From positions 1-63,821 of the forward strand of contig JADZEE010000099.1 in the NCBI GenBank assembly GCA_020850735.1: a DNA stretch of 63,821 bases, given 5' to 3'. Both the position numbers and the translations under genes were made by a program. Shown here piece after piece: positions 42,306 through 49,855 of the stretch (position 1 is the first letter of the stretch; every line of letters starts with the position of its first letter). The DNA comes from Gammaproteobacteria bacterium. Lineage in GTDB: Bacteria > Pseudomonadota > Gammaproteobacteria > JADZEE01. The notes beneath the pieces were generated by a model. The model was not told the DNA's origin. It searched no databases and was given only the letters and a program-made list of their open reading frames with translations.

Positions 42306-42742
42306 TCGCGGCGCTGCTGCCCCTGCTCGGCCAGGTGCTCGATCGCATCATCCCGGACCCGGTCGAGCGCGATAAGGCCCGGGCCGAGTTGACGCGCGCA
42401 GAGCAGGCCGGCGAATTCAAGGAGCTGGATTCGCGGATGGCGGCGATTGTCATGGAGGCGCAGTCACAGGATCCGTGGACCTCGCGCGCGCGCCCGTCGT
42501 TCATGTACGTGATGTACCTCATGATCTTGTGGTCGATCCCGATGGGCTTCCTCGCCGCGCTGCAGCCGCAGCTGGCGCAGGCGGTGATCGAGGGGCAGAC
42601 GCAATATCTGCGGGCGATCCCGTCCGAGATGTGGGCTCTGTTCGGCGCTGGGTACATCGGCTACGTGCAGGCGCGCAGCGCAGACAAGGCCCGGGTGTTG
42701 GGGCATGAGCCGCGCGGGTTGTTGTCGCGGGTCCTGGGCTGA
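42302..42742 (+). CDS. Holin (3TM gene-transfer-agent type)
   Basis: 146 residues. The N-terminal charged helix (LDRIIPDPVERDKARAELTR; AEQAGEFKELDSRMAAIVME) and the segment DPWTSRARPSFMYVMYLMIL are the GTA-type holin pattern. Membrane helices at about 67-90 and 115-130. It permits endolysin access to the wall. Sits in the lysis cassette between the lipoprotein and a small exported protein. Confidence 0.85.
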   Translation: MIAALLPLLGQVLDRIIPDPVERDKARAELTRAEQAGEFKELDSRMAAIVMEAQSQDPWTSRARPSFMYVMYLMILWSIPMGFLAALQPQLAQAVIEGQTQYLRAIPSEMWALFGAGYIGYVQARSADKARVLGHEPRGLLSRVLG

Positions 42743-42747
42743 GCACC

Positions 42748-43059
42748 ATGATGATGGGGGCACGCCCATCGCTGGCCTGGTGCTGCGTCGTGTGGTGGTC
42801 GGTCTACGTCTGCGGTAGTGCGAGCGCGGCGCCGGTCGAGCGTGAGAGCTGTATCACCTGGGCGCGCATGGTGCAGGCGGTCGCGCAGATGGACGAGCGC
42901 AATCGCGCGCATCTGCCCGAGCTCATCGCCTTGCCGTCGGTGCCCGCCAGCGCCGCACGGCTCGCCTTGCGGGCGCTCAACTATGTGCGCACGGCCGGCG
43001 TCACGGCCGATGACGCCTGGCACCGCGCACTCGCGCAGTGCGGCGGTCAGCTCACCTGA
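42748..43059 (+). CDS. Small exported phage protein, unknown
   Basis: 103 residues. A signal peptide (LAWCCVVWWSVYVCGSASAA) followed by a helical mature part with two cysteines (RESCITWARMVQAVAQMDER to HRALAQCGGQ). Found in the lysis region; it may be a spanin-like or lysis-inhibition protein, unproven. Confidence 0.6.
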   Translation: MMMGARPSLAWCCVVWWSVYVCGSASAAPVERESCITWARMVQAVAQMDERNRAHLPELIALPSVPASAARLALRALNYVRTAGVTADDAWHRALAQCGGQLT

Positions 43060-43074
43060 ACCGCCGCGACACGG

Positions 43075-43272
43075 ATGAGCGTGCCACGCCATCGTCTGCC
43101 CACGACACAGGACCCGTCCGGGATGGGTGATTATGTGCTGGCTGTGCATTTCGACGCACTGCTCGCCGCGCTCGGCGAGGCGCAGGAGCTGATCGCACAG
43201 GGGCGCACGCAGCGGGCCTTGGACCGGCTCACACAGGCCGCAGGCTACGCTGCCGCCAACCATGCGAGGTGA
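43075..43272 (+). CDS. Small phage protein, unknown (65 aa)
   Basis: Sequence HRLPTTQDPSGMGDYVLAVH, then LGEAQELIAQGRTQRALDRL. ATG 43075 is 15 bases after the preceding stop and the gene ends 3 bases before the next. Function unknown. Confidence 0.5.
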   Translation: MSVPRHRLPTTQDPSGMGDYVLAVHFDALLAALGEAQELIAQGRTQRALDRLTQAAGYAAANHAR

Positions 43273-43275
43273 GCG

Positions 43276-43620
43276 ATGGACTATACGGCGTCCCAGTTCT
43301 GGTTCAACGTGGTGCAGAGTCTGGTGGTCAGCGTGCTCGCGATTTATACGTGGGTCGTGGTCCGCACCAAGGCAAACCGCACGGCCATCGACGCCGTCAA
43401 TGAGAGGGTGGCCGGGCAGTTCGCCACCATCGTCGAGCGTGTCACGATGCTCGAGCGCGACGTGCAACACCTGCCGGGGCACGGCGACATCGAAAAGTTG
43501 CACGAGAAGGTGAATGCCATCGCCGGGGCAGTCGGCCGCATCGAAGGTGAGCTGACCGGGCTGCATAGCAGCATGACGCTGATCCACGAGCACCTGCTGG
43601 AGCGCCGGCACGATGATTGA
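43276..43620 (+). CDS. DUF2730 family phage membrane protein
   Basis: 114 residues. One N-terminal membrane helix (FWFNVVQSLVVSVLAIYTWV) and a coiled coil (IVERVTMLERDVQHLPGHGD; EKLHEKVNAIAGAVGRIEGE). This is the DUF2730 layout seen next to the small terminase in Mu-like phages. GAGGTGAGCG precedes the ATG. Role unknown. Confidence 0.78.
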   Translation: MDYTASQFWFNVVQSLVVSVLAIYTWVVVRTKANRTAIDAVNERVAGQFATIVERVTMLERDVQHLPGHGDIEKLHEKVNAIAGAVGRIEGELTGLHSSMTLIHEHLLERRHDD

Positions 43621-43951
43621 CTATCGCGATCGCCACGCGGCGCTGCTGCGGCGCATGCTGCTCGAGGCCCTGGAGCGCGAGCGCGGCTATATCGCGCCGG
43701 AGCTGCTGCTGCAGGGAGCACTCGAGGCGCACGGTATGGTCATCGGTCTGGATCGGTTGCACACCGAGCTCGCGTGGCTCGCCGAGCAGGGCCTGGTCGA
43801 GTACGCCGGGGATGCCGCGCTGCTCACGACTCGCGGCGTCGATGTCGCGCTCGGCCGGGCGGACGTCCCGGGTGTGCAGCGGCGCCCGCCCGGCGGCATC
43901 ATCGGCGCCGGCGTCAGTCTGCTCGCGGCACGGTTGCGGGGGGATGGTTGA
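43613..43951 (+). CDS. Mu-like phage winged-helix protein (VpaChn25_0724-type)
   Basis: 112 residues. Winged-helix content: RRMLLEALERERGYIAPELL, LLQGALEAHGMVIGLDRLHT, ELAWLAEQGLVEYAGDAALL. Found directly before small terminase genes in Mu-like phages. Overlaps DUF2730 by 8 bases. Possibly a packaging accessory or regulator. Confidence 0.75.
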   Translation: MIDYRDRHAALLRRMLLEALERERGYIAPELLLQGALEAHGMVIGLDRLHTELAWLAEQGLVEYAGDAALLTTRGVDVALGRADVPGVQRRPPGGIIGAGVSLLAARLRGDG

Positions 43952-44448
43952 TGGCGCACGCCCCCGAGATCCGGCAGGCGGTGCGCCGTAGTTACGTCGC
44001 CGAGCGCCTGTCGCTCGAGGCTGCGGCCGACAAGCACCAGGTCTCCTACCACACCGCGCGCAACTGGAAGGCGCGCGCGAGGATCGACGGCGACGACTGG
44101 GATCGCGCCCGCGCGGCGGCGCGCATGGCGGCCGGCGGTCTGGGAGATCTGACGACGCAGGTGCTCGAGGATTTCGCGCTGCTGTTTTCGAGCACGATGG
44201 AGGAGATCGAGAGCGGGGAATACAGCGGCATTCAGAAGGCCGAGGCGATGAGCCGGCTGGCAGACGCCTGGACGAAGACGGTGCGGGCCGCCGGCGGCGG
44301 AGACAACCGGATCGCCAAGCTCGCCGTGGCCCTCGAGGTGCTGGAGCGCCTGGTGGCGTTCATCCAGCAGCATTATCCGCAGCACGCCGCGGCTCTGCTC
44401 GCGGTGCTGGAGCCATTCGGCCAGCAGCTCAACCAGGTCTATGGCTAA
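43951..44448 (+). CDS. DUF1804-type small terminase subunit
   Basis: 165 residues. N-terminal helix-turn-helix (VRRSYVAERLSLEAAADKHQ; VSYHTARNWKARARIDGDDW), then a helical oligomerisation region (VLEDFALLFSSTMEEIESGE) typical of DUF1804 proteins. It recognises phage DNA and loads the large terminase. One-base overlap with the previous gene and 8-base overlap with the large subunit. Confidence 0.85.
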   Translation: MAHAPEIRQAVRRSYVAERLSLEAAADKHQVSYHTARNWKARARIDGDDWDRARAAARMAAGGLGDLTTQVLEDFALLFSSTMEEIESGEYSGIQKAEAMSRLADAWTKTVRAAGGGDNRIAKLAVALEVLERLVAFIQQHYPQHAAALLAVLEPFGQQLNQVYG

Positions 44449-46060
44449 GCTCTCCTCGCGCGAGTTCGCGCGCCAGCTCGCAGACCTGGCGGCGGGCTTC
44501 CGCCGCGAGATCGAGGCGCAGGTCACTGGTTTCGATCCGGATCCGGCGGCGTCTCGCCGCCGGCGCGAACGGGCGCATGGAGATCTCGAGTTTTTCGCGC
44601 GCACCTACTTCCCGCACTACGCGACCAAACCCAACAGCCGGCTGCACGATTATCTGTATCGGCGCCTGGTGGAGATCGCAGACTCACCGCGCAGCGAAAC
44701 CGACGCCATCGCGGCGCCGCGCGGCGAGGCCAAATCCACAATCACCTCGCAGATCTTCGTCATTTGGTGCGTCGTGACCGGCCGCAAGTGGTATCCGATG
44801 ATCGGGATGGACGCGTTCGACCAGGCCGCGATCATGCTCGAGGCAATCAAGGCGGAGCTCGAAGCGAACCCGCGCCTATTGATGGACTACCCGGAGGCGG
44901 CCGGACCGGGTCGGGTGTGGAAGGCCGGGGTGATCCTCACGCGCAATGACCGCAAAATCGAGGCGGTCGGGTCCGGCAAGCGGATCCGCGGGCGCCGGCA
45001 CGGGCCACACCGGCCGGATCTGTTTATCGGTGATGACCTTGAGAACGACGAGAACGTGCGCACGCCGGAGCAGCGCGACAAGCTGCAGGCGTGGCTGACC
45101 AAGGCGGTGCTCAAACTCGGCGGCGCCGGGGCGAAGTTCGACACGGTCGTGATCGGCACGATCCTGCACTACGATTCGATGCTGTCGCGGCTGCTCGCCA
45201 ACCCACTGTGGCGCACGGCCAGGTTCCAGGCGCTCATCCGTTGGCCGGATAACATGGAGTTGTGGGACCGCTGGGAGGAGCGGCTGCTGCATGAGGGTAT
45301 GGAGTCGGCGGCCGCCTTCTACGCCGCGCACGAACAGGAGATGAACGCGGGCGCCGAGGTGAGCTGGCCAGCGGGGCGGCCGTTGGTGGATCTCATGACC
45401 ATTCGCGCTCGCGATGGTCACGCCGCGTTCGATTCCGAGCTGCAGAACGATCCGCTGTCGGACGATGACGCGCCGTTCGCCAAGGCAATTCATTTCTGGG
45501 TGGACCGCCTGCGCGAGTGGGTCTTCTATGGTGCATGCGATCCGAGCCTCGGCAAGCATGGTGCCAATCGTGACCCTTCGGCGATCGTGGTGGGTGGGTT
45601 CAATCGGGAGACTGGCGTGCTCGACGTCGTCGAGGCGGCCATCCGCAAGCGCCTGCCCGATCGCATCATCGAGGACATTATCGGCTACCAGCTCGAATAC
45701 ATGTGCCTGGTGTGGGGTGTGGAGGCGGTGCAGTTCCAGGAGTTCCTGCGCGCCGAGTTGGTCAAGCGTTCGGCCAAGCGCGGCATCCCGGTGCCAGCGG
45801 TGCCGCTTACGCCGCACGCCGACAAGACACTGCGGATCGAGAGCCTGCAACCACACATGGCCAATCGGCTGATCCGGCTGCACACATCGCAATCGACGTT
45901 GATCACACAGTTGCGGCACTTCCCGAAGGCGGATCATGACGATGGCCCCGATGCGCTGCAGATGCTGTGGGTGATCGCGACCTCGTTCGCGGGCGGGATC
46001 CCGCGACCCAAGGCGCCGCAGCGACGCCGCGACGCGCGCCTGTCACTGGTGGGGTACTGA
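44441..46060 (+). CDS. Large terminase subunit (Mu gp28-like)
   Basis: 539 residues. ATPase domain with Walker A-like APRGEAKST (about residue 88), Walker B FIGDDLEND, and coupling motif region. C-terminal RNase-H-like nuclease starts ACDPSLGKHGANRDPSAIVV with catalytic Asp, and ends near HDDGPDALQML. It cuts and packages DNA by the headful mode, carrying host DNA from the insertion site as Mu does. Confidence 0.93.
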   Translation: MAKLSSREFARQLADLAAGFRREIEAQVTGFDPDPAASRRRRERAHGDLEFFARTYFPHYATKPNSRLHDYLYRRLVEIADSPRSETDAIAAPRGEAKSTITSQIFVIWCVVTGRKWYPMIGMDAFDQAAIMLEAIKAELEANPRLLMDYPEAAGPGRVWKAGVILTRNDRKIEAVGSGKRIRGRRHGPHRPDLFIGDDLENDENVRTPEQRDKLQAWLTKAVLKLGGAGAKFDTVVIGTILHYDSMLSRLLANPLWRTARFQALIRWPDNMELWDRWEERLLHEGMESAAAFYAAHEQEMNAGAEVSWPAGRPLVDLMTIRARDGHAAFDSELQNDPLSDDDAPFAKAIHFWVDRLREWVFYGACDPSLGKHGANRDPSAIVVGGFNRETGVLDVVEAAIRKRLPDRIIEDIIGYQLEYMCLVWGVEAVQFQEFLRAELVKRSAKRGIPVPAVPLTPHADKTLRIESLQPHMANRLIRLHTSQSTLITQLRHFPKADHDDGPDALQMLWVIATSFAGGIPRPKAPQRRRDARLSLVGY

Positions 46061-46063
46061 GTT

Positions 46064-47557
46064 ATGGCCGACGTCGATCTGTCCGCACTCAAGGGCCGCC
46101 GTTCGCTGGCGCTCGAAATCGCCACGCGCGCGACCGACCCGCGGTTCTACGCTGCGCTGGAGGTGCTGCCCAACCCAGACACAGTGCTGCGCCGATTGGG
46201 GCAGAGCCAGGACGTCTACGACGACATCGTCGGTGATGCGCATGTGATCGGTGAGTTGCGCTCGATCCGCTCGGCGCTGCTCGGCTATGAGTGGCGGTTA
46301 CAAGCCGGTGGGGATCTGCCCGCCGATCTGCGCGCACTGGAGCTGTGCGAGGCGGTGATGGCGCGCCGTCCGGCGCCTGGGATGACCTGGTCCGATGTGG
46401 TCTGGACGATGGGCTGCGGCGTCTTCCGTGGCTTTGCGGTACACGAGGTCGTGTGGGAGCGACAGGATCGGGTGCTGATGCCGTCGCGAGTGCTCGACCG
46501 GGCGCAGCGCCGCTTCGTGTTCGGTGTGGAGCGTAATGAACTGCGGCTGCTCACACGGCAGGACATGTTGCGTGGCATCGAGCTCGGCGAGCTGAAATGG
46601 CTCGTGAGCCGACACATGGCGAGTCACGACAACCCCTACGGCGTGGCGATCTTCTCGGCCTGCTTCTGGCCCTACGTGTTCAAGCACTCGGGCTTTAAGT
46701 TCTTCGTGAAGTTCGTCGAGAAATACGGGATCCCTTGGGCGGTCGGGAAGTACCCGCCCGGCACGCCGGAGAGCGACCAGCAGGCCCTCGCGGATCAGCT
46801 CGCGCAGATGGTTGAGGATGGGGTGGCCGCTATCCCGAGTGATGGCAGCGTGGAGCTCCTGGAGAGCACGCACTCCGGCGAGTTGGTGCACGAACGGATG
46901 ATGGCCGTGTGCAACCGCGAGATGAGCAAAGCCCTCACCAGCCAGACGCTCGCCACCGAGCTCGCCGACGTCGGCGCCCGTGCCGCGTCGGAGACTCACC
47001 GCGAGCGCGAGCTTTCGGTCAACGCCAGCGACCGCGCGCTCATTGAGAACACCTTCAATGAGCTGTTCGGCTGGATCACCGAGCTGAATGTCCAGGGTGC
47101 CGTGCCGCCGCGCTTTGAGTTCTATGAGGAGGCGGAGGCGCGGCAGGACTGGACCACGGTGATCGACAAAGCGCGCCGCTACGTGCAGATCCCCGCCGCC
47201 TGGGCGCACGAGCGCCTGCAGATCCCCGAGCCCAAAGCCGGGGAGGATCTGCTGCCTGGATTCGGCACAGCGCCAGAGCCACCGGCGGGCGCCATGTTCG
47301 CGCGCGCCGGCGCCAGCCTGGTGCAGGATGCGGATCTGGACGAGCTGCTCGATGCGCTGACCGGCCGGGAGCTGCAGGGACAGGTGGAGGCGGTGCTCGC
47401 GCCCGTGCTCGAGCTGGCGCGCGAGGCGCCCGACGAGCTGCTCGGCCGCCTCGCCGAGCGCTACCCGGACATGGACGACGCCGCGCTGCAGGAGCTGCTC
47501 GCCCGGGTCATCTTCGTCGCCGAGACGTGGGGGCGGCTCGATGCCGGAAGCGGTTGA
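46064..47557 (+). CDS. Portal protein (DUF935, Mu gp29-like)
   Basis: 497 residues. DUF935 signature: EVLPNPDTVLRRLGQSQDVY, VIGELRSIRSALLGYEWRLQ, and KYGIPWAVGKYPPGTPESDQ, ending with a helical barrel. Twelve copies form the portal vertex. Overlaps the MuF gene by 17 bases. Confidence 0.92.
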   Translation: MADVDLSALKGRRSLALEIATRATDPRFYAALEVLPNPDTVLRRLGQSQDVYDDIVGDAHVIGELRSIRSALLGYEWRLQAGGDLPADLRALELCEAVMARRPAPGMTWSDVVWTMGCGVFRGFAVHEVVWERQDRVLMPSRVLDRAQRRFVFGVERNELRLLTRQDMLRGIELGELKWLVSRHMASHDNPYGVAIFSACFWPYVFKHSGFKFFVKFVEKYGIPWAVGKYPPGTPESDQQALADQLAQMVEDGVAAIPSDGSVELLESTHSGELVHERMMAVCNREMSKALTSQTLATELADVGARAASETHRERELSVNASDRALIENTFNELFGWITELNVQGAVPPRFEFYEEAEARQDWTTVIDKARRYVQIPAAWAHERLQIPEPKAGEDLLPGFGTAPEPPAGAMFARAGASLVQDADLDELLDALTGRELQGQVEAVLAPVLELAREAPDELLGRLAERYPDMDDAALQELLARVIFVAETWGRLDAGSG

Positions 47558-48881
47558 TCTCGGGTTTGCGCTGCGGCTTCCGCCCCGGCGCGCCATCGAG
47601 TACTTCCAGTCCAAGGGCCACGCCATCACGTGGAACTGGTTCGACGCCGACGAGCAGGCGCACGCGCAGGCCTTCACGGTCGCGAAGGTCACGCGGCTCG
47701 ACATGCTGCACACCATCCGCTCGGGGCTGCAGCGGGCGCTCGACCAGGGCCGCACGGGCCGTGACTTCGCCCGCGAGATCGAGCCGTACCTCCAGAGCCA
47801 GGGCTGGTGGGGCCGACAGATCGTCGTCGACGCGGCCGGGGGCGCCGAGGTCGCGCAGCTCGGCAGCCCGTGGCGCGTGCAGACCATCTACCGCAGCAAC
47901 ATCATGGCCGCCTACAACGCAGGCCGCTACAAGCAGCAGTGGGAGACGCGCGGGACACGCCCGTACTGGCAGTATGTCGCCATACTGGACGTCAGGACGC
48001 GGCCATCGCACGCGGCACTGCACCGCAAGGTGTTCCGCGCGGACGATCCGATCTGGGAGCACATCTACCCGCCCAACGGCTACAACTGCCGGTGCCGGGT
48101 GCGCGCGCTCTCGGAGCGCGACATCGAACGGCGCCGGCTCACGGTGGAGTCGAGCGAGGGGCATCTGCGCGAGACGCTCGTGGACGCCGGCATCGACAAG
48201 CGCACTGGGGAGGTCATCCAGCGGCCGGTGACAGTCTGGAGCGGGCGCGACCGGCTCGGTCATCCCGCGGTCTTCCGCACTGACCCAGGCTGGAACCGCA
48301 ACCCGGGGCGCGAGTGGGCGCGATGGGATCCGCACGGTGCGTTGCCCGACTGCATCGACGGCCCGGAGTTCGCCGCCGGCGGCGGGCGTTGCCTGCGCAT
48401 CGGTGCCGGCCAGCCGACCTGGCGCGACTACGGCCGGCCGGATATCCGCGACGTGCCGGCAGCCGCGCGCCATCGCGCACCAGCCTTGTTGCCGGAGGCC
48501 GCGAACGCCGCACTTGCTCTCGAGACGGTAGCGACTGCGATTGGTCTGACTGGTGAGCAGCGGCTCATCCGCACGCCCATCGAGCAGGTGGCAGCCCGGC
48601 GCGAGTTGCTCGCGCATATCGTGGAGAAGCGGGCGGACGCGAGAGAGAGGTACGCGGCATTCATCTTGCCCACGCTGGAGCAGCCCTGGGAGGTGTGGCT
48701 GACGGCGTACGCCGACGGATACCGGCGCCGCTACATCGCCTTGTACGAGGGCGCAAAGGATCTGATGGTAGTCGTGCGCCTGAACCGGGACGGCAGTCTG
48801 ATGTGGAATATCATGCAGACGGACGATCGACGCATGAACCGGCAGCGGATTGGCGCACTGCTGTTCGCCCAGCCGCAATGA
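47541..48881 (+). CDS. MuF minor capsid protein with C-terminal nuclease-like (PBECR-type) domain
   Basis: 446 residues. MuF domain about 20-235: FTVAKVTRLDMLHTIRSGLQ, YRSNIMAAYNAGRYKQQWET and the hallmark HPPNGYNCRCRVRAL-like segment (YPPNGYNCRCRVRALSERDI). The C-terminal ~105 residues (342-446; bases 48564-48881) are separate: ARERYAAFILPTLEQPWEVW, DGYRRRYIALYEGAKDLMVV, DGSLMWNIMQTDDRRMNRQR. These match in style the RelE/Barnase-like PBECR toxin domains fused to MuF proteins. It may be injected with the DNA and act on the host or competing phages. No immunity gene is obvious. Confidence 0.85.
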   Translation: MPEAVDLGFALRLPPRRAIEYFQSKGHAITWNWFDADEQAHAQAFTVAKVTRLDMLHTIRSGLQRALDQGRTGRDFAREIEPYLQSQGWWGRQIVVDAAGGAEVAQLGSPWRVQTIYRSNIMAAYNAGRYKQQWETRGTRPYWQYVAILDVRTRPSHAALHRKVFRADDPIWEHIYPPNGYNCRCRVRALSERDIERRRLTVESSEGHLRETLVDAGIDKRTGEVIQRPVTVWSGRDRLGHPAVFRTDPGWNRNPGREWARWDPHGALPDCIDGPEFAAGGGRCLRIGAGQPTWRDYGRPDIRDVPAAARHRAPALLPEAANAALALETVATAIGLTGEQRLIRTPIEQVAARRELLAHIVEKRADARERYAAFILPTLEQPWEVWLTAYADGYRRRYIALYEGAKDLMVVVRLNRDGSLMWNIMQTDDRRMNRQRIGALLFAQPQ

Positions 48882-49005
48882 GGATGAACAGACGGCGGGG
48901 CGTCTCAGCTCTCAGTGGGTCGTGGGCCCCACAGAGCTCCTTCCCCCGATTACGCGCCCACGCGCATCGGGTTCTCGACCCCGCCGCCTGCCGCGCATCA
49001 TTCTA

Positions 49006-49509
49006 ATGAAGCTGGCCATCGAAATCGACGACCGCGCGGTGCTCCAGGCCCTGAACCGCCTCGCGGCGGCCGCGGACGACCTGAGTCCGGCGATGCGCGA
49101 TATCTCGACCGTCCTCGCCGAGGCGGCCGAGCGCGCCTTCGAGACCGAGAGCGATCCGGCCACCGGCACGCCCTGGGCGCCCCTCACGCCCAGCACGCAA
49201 CGCCGCAAGGTGGACCGCAAGGGCACCGCGCGCGGCAGCCGACCGATCCTCCAGGTGACCGGCCAGCTCGCGACGAGCATACAGGCAGATTGGGGACCGG
49301 ACTTCGCGGCCGCCGGCACCAACCTCGTCTACGCTGTGACCCACCAGTTCGGCGCCAAGCGCGGAGCCTATGGAGCCACCGGGCGCGGCAGCCCCATACC
49401 TTGGGGTGACGTCCCGGCCAGACCGTTCCTCGGCATCGACGCCGACGACAAAACCGAGATTATCGATATCATCGAGCACCATCTGGCCGCCGTGCTCCGT
49501 GGCTTGTGA
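49006..49509 (+). CDS. Virion morphogenesis protein (Mu gpG-like tail completion)
   Basis: 167 residues from ATG 49006. The pattern MKLAIEIDDRAVLQALNRLA, TLAEAAERAFETESDPATG-TPWAPLTPSTQ and RPFLGIDADDKTEIIDIIEH is the Mu gpG / phage virion morphogenesis family. It helps join head and tail. Last gene of the rightward arm. A 124-base non-coding gap (48882-49005) separates it from MuF. Confidence 0.88.
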   Translation: MKLAIEIDDRAVLQALNRLAAAADDLSPAMRDISTVLAEAAERAFETESDPATGTPWAPLTPSTQRRKVDRKGTARGSRPILQVTGQLATSIQADWGPDFAAAGTNLVYAVTHQFGAKRGAYGATGRGSPIPWGDVPARPFLGIDADDKTEIIDIIEHHLAAVLRGL

Positions 49510-49597
49510 GTAGCCCTTTTTGTGGTAATTCAAGTCCTATTTTTTGCTCTTTTGGTGGGCATTTTTTGCCCGTAAATCGACATTAATTGCGCGTTTT

Positions 49598-49706
49598 TGT
49601 CTCAAACCATCCGTTAATTTCCGATCTCCCCCAAGACACCTTATCCCATTGTTCCGCCAACACTTCCGGCCTATTTTCGCGGTTTCCCGCCCGTCCTAAA
49701 CCAATC
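49598..49706. repeat. Prophage right-end transposase-binding repeats
   Basis: Inverted relative to the left end: GTCCTAAACCAATC (49693-49706) and TGTCTCAAACCATCCG (49598-49613). Read inward the second is CGGATGGTTTGAGACA, preceded by ATTAA as at the left end. They are spaced wider than the left pair, an asymmetry also typical of Mu ends. The AT-rich 49510-49597 holds no gene. Confidence 0.75.
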
Positions 49707-49728
49707 ACCTCCCCACACCGCGGGGACC

Positions 49729-49747
49729 GTGTAAAGTTCTCCGACAC
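49729..49747. promoter_or_regulatory. Candidate upstream activator site GTGTAAAGTTCTCCGACAC
   Basis: A 19-base motif with GTGT/ACAC palindromic ends, 12 bases outside the prophage right end. In the uninterrupted chromosome it would lie 62 bases upstream of the sigma-54 -24/-12 element of the PEP-CTERM gene, a usual enhancer distance. It could also serve the glycosyltransferase at 49856. The rest of 49748-49855 shows GTTAACAC (49810-49818 region), also present next to the sigma-54 promoter. Confidence 0.35.
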
Positions 49748-49855
49748 CCGCCGCCGGCGCCGCCGCCGCCGGGCCCGGTACCGGAGCGGAAATGCCCGTG
49801 TACACAGTGAGTTAACACTGTTTTGCCGATGTAAGAACCTTTGACACCTGCCCCC

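Larger units (their letters stand above)
12475..49717. mobile_element. Complete transposable (Mu/D3112/B3-type) siphovirus prophage, 37,243 bp
   Basis: The left end reads TGTAGCGC... and the right end, read inward, TGTGGGGA.... In both, the motif GTTTAGGAC begins exactly 16 bases after the terminal T. CCGCG flanks both ends (12470-12474 and 49718-49722) as a 5-bp target duplication, as made by MuA-type transposases. Inside are repressor, transposase A and B, Gam, GemA, Mor-family activator, lysis genes, terminase, portal, MuF, gpG, protease/scaffold, capsid, and a lambda-like tail. I see no frameshift or stop in an essential gene, so it may be inducible. It lies in the intergenic region between the PEP-CTERM gene and the glycosyltransferase. 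Confidence 0.95.

Noticed and set aside
12598..49509. Two separate, adjacent prophages in opposite orientation
   Set aside because: The two arms complement each other with no duplication of functions, and a single pair of matching ends and target duplication encloses both.
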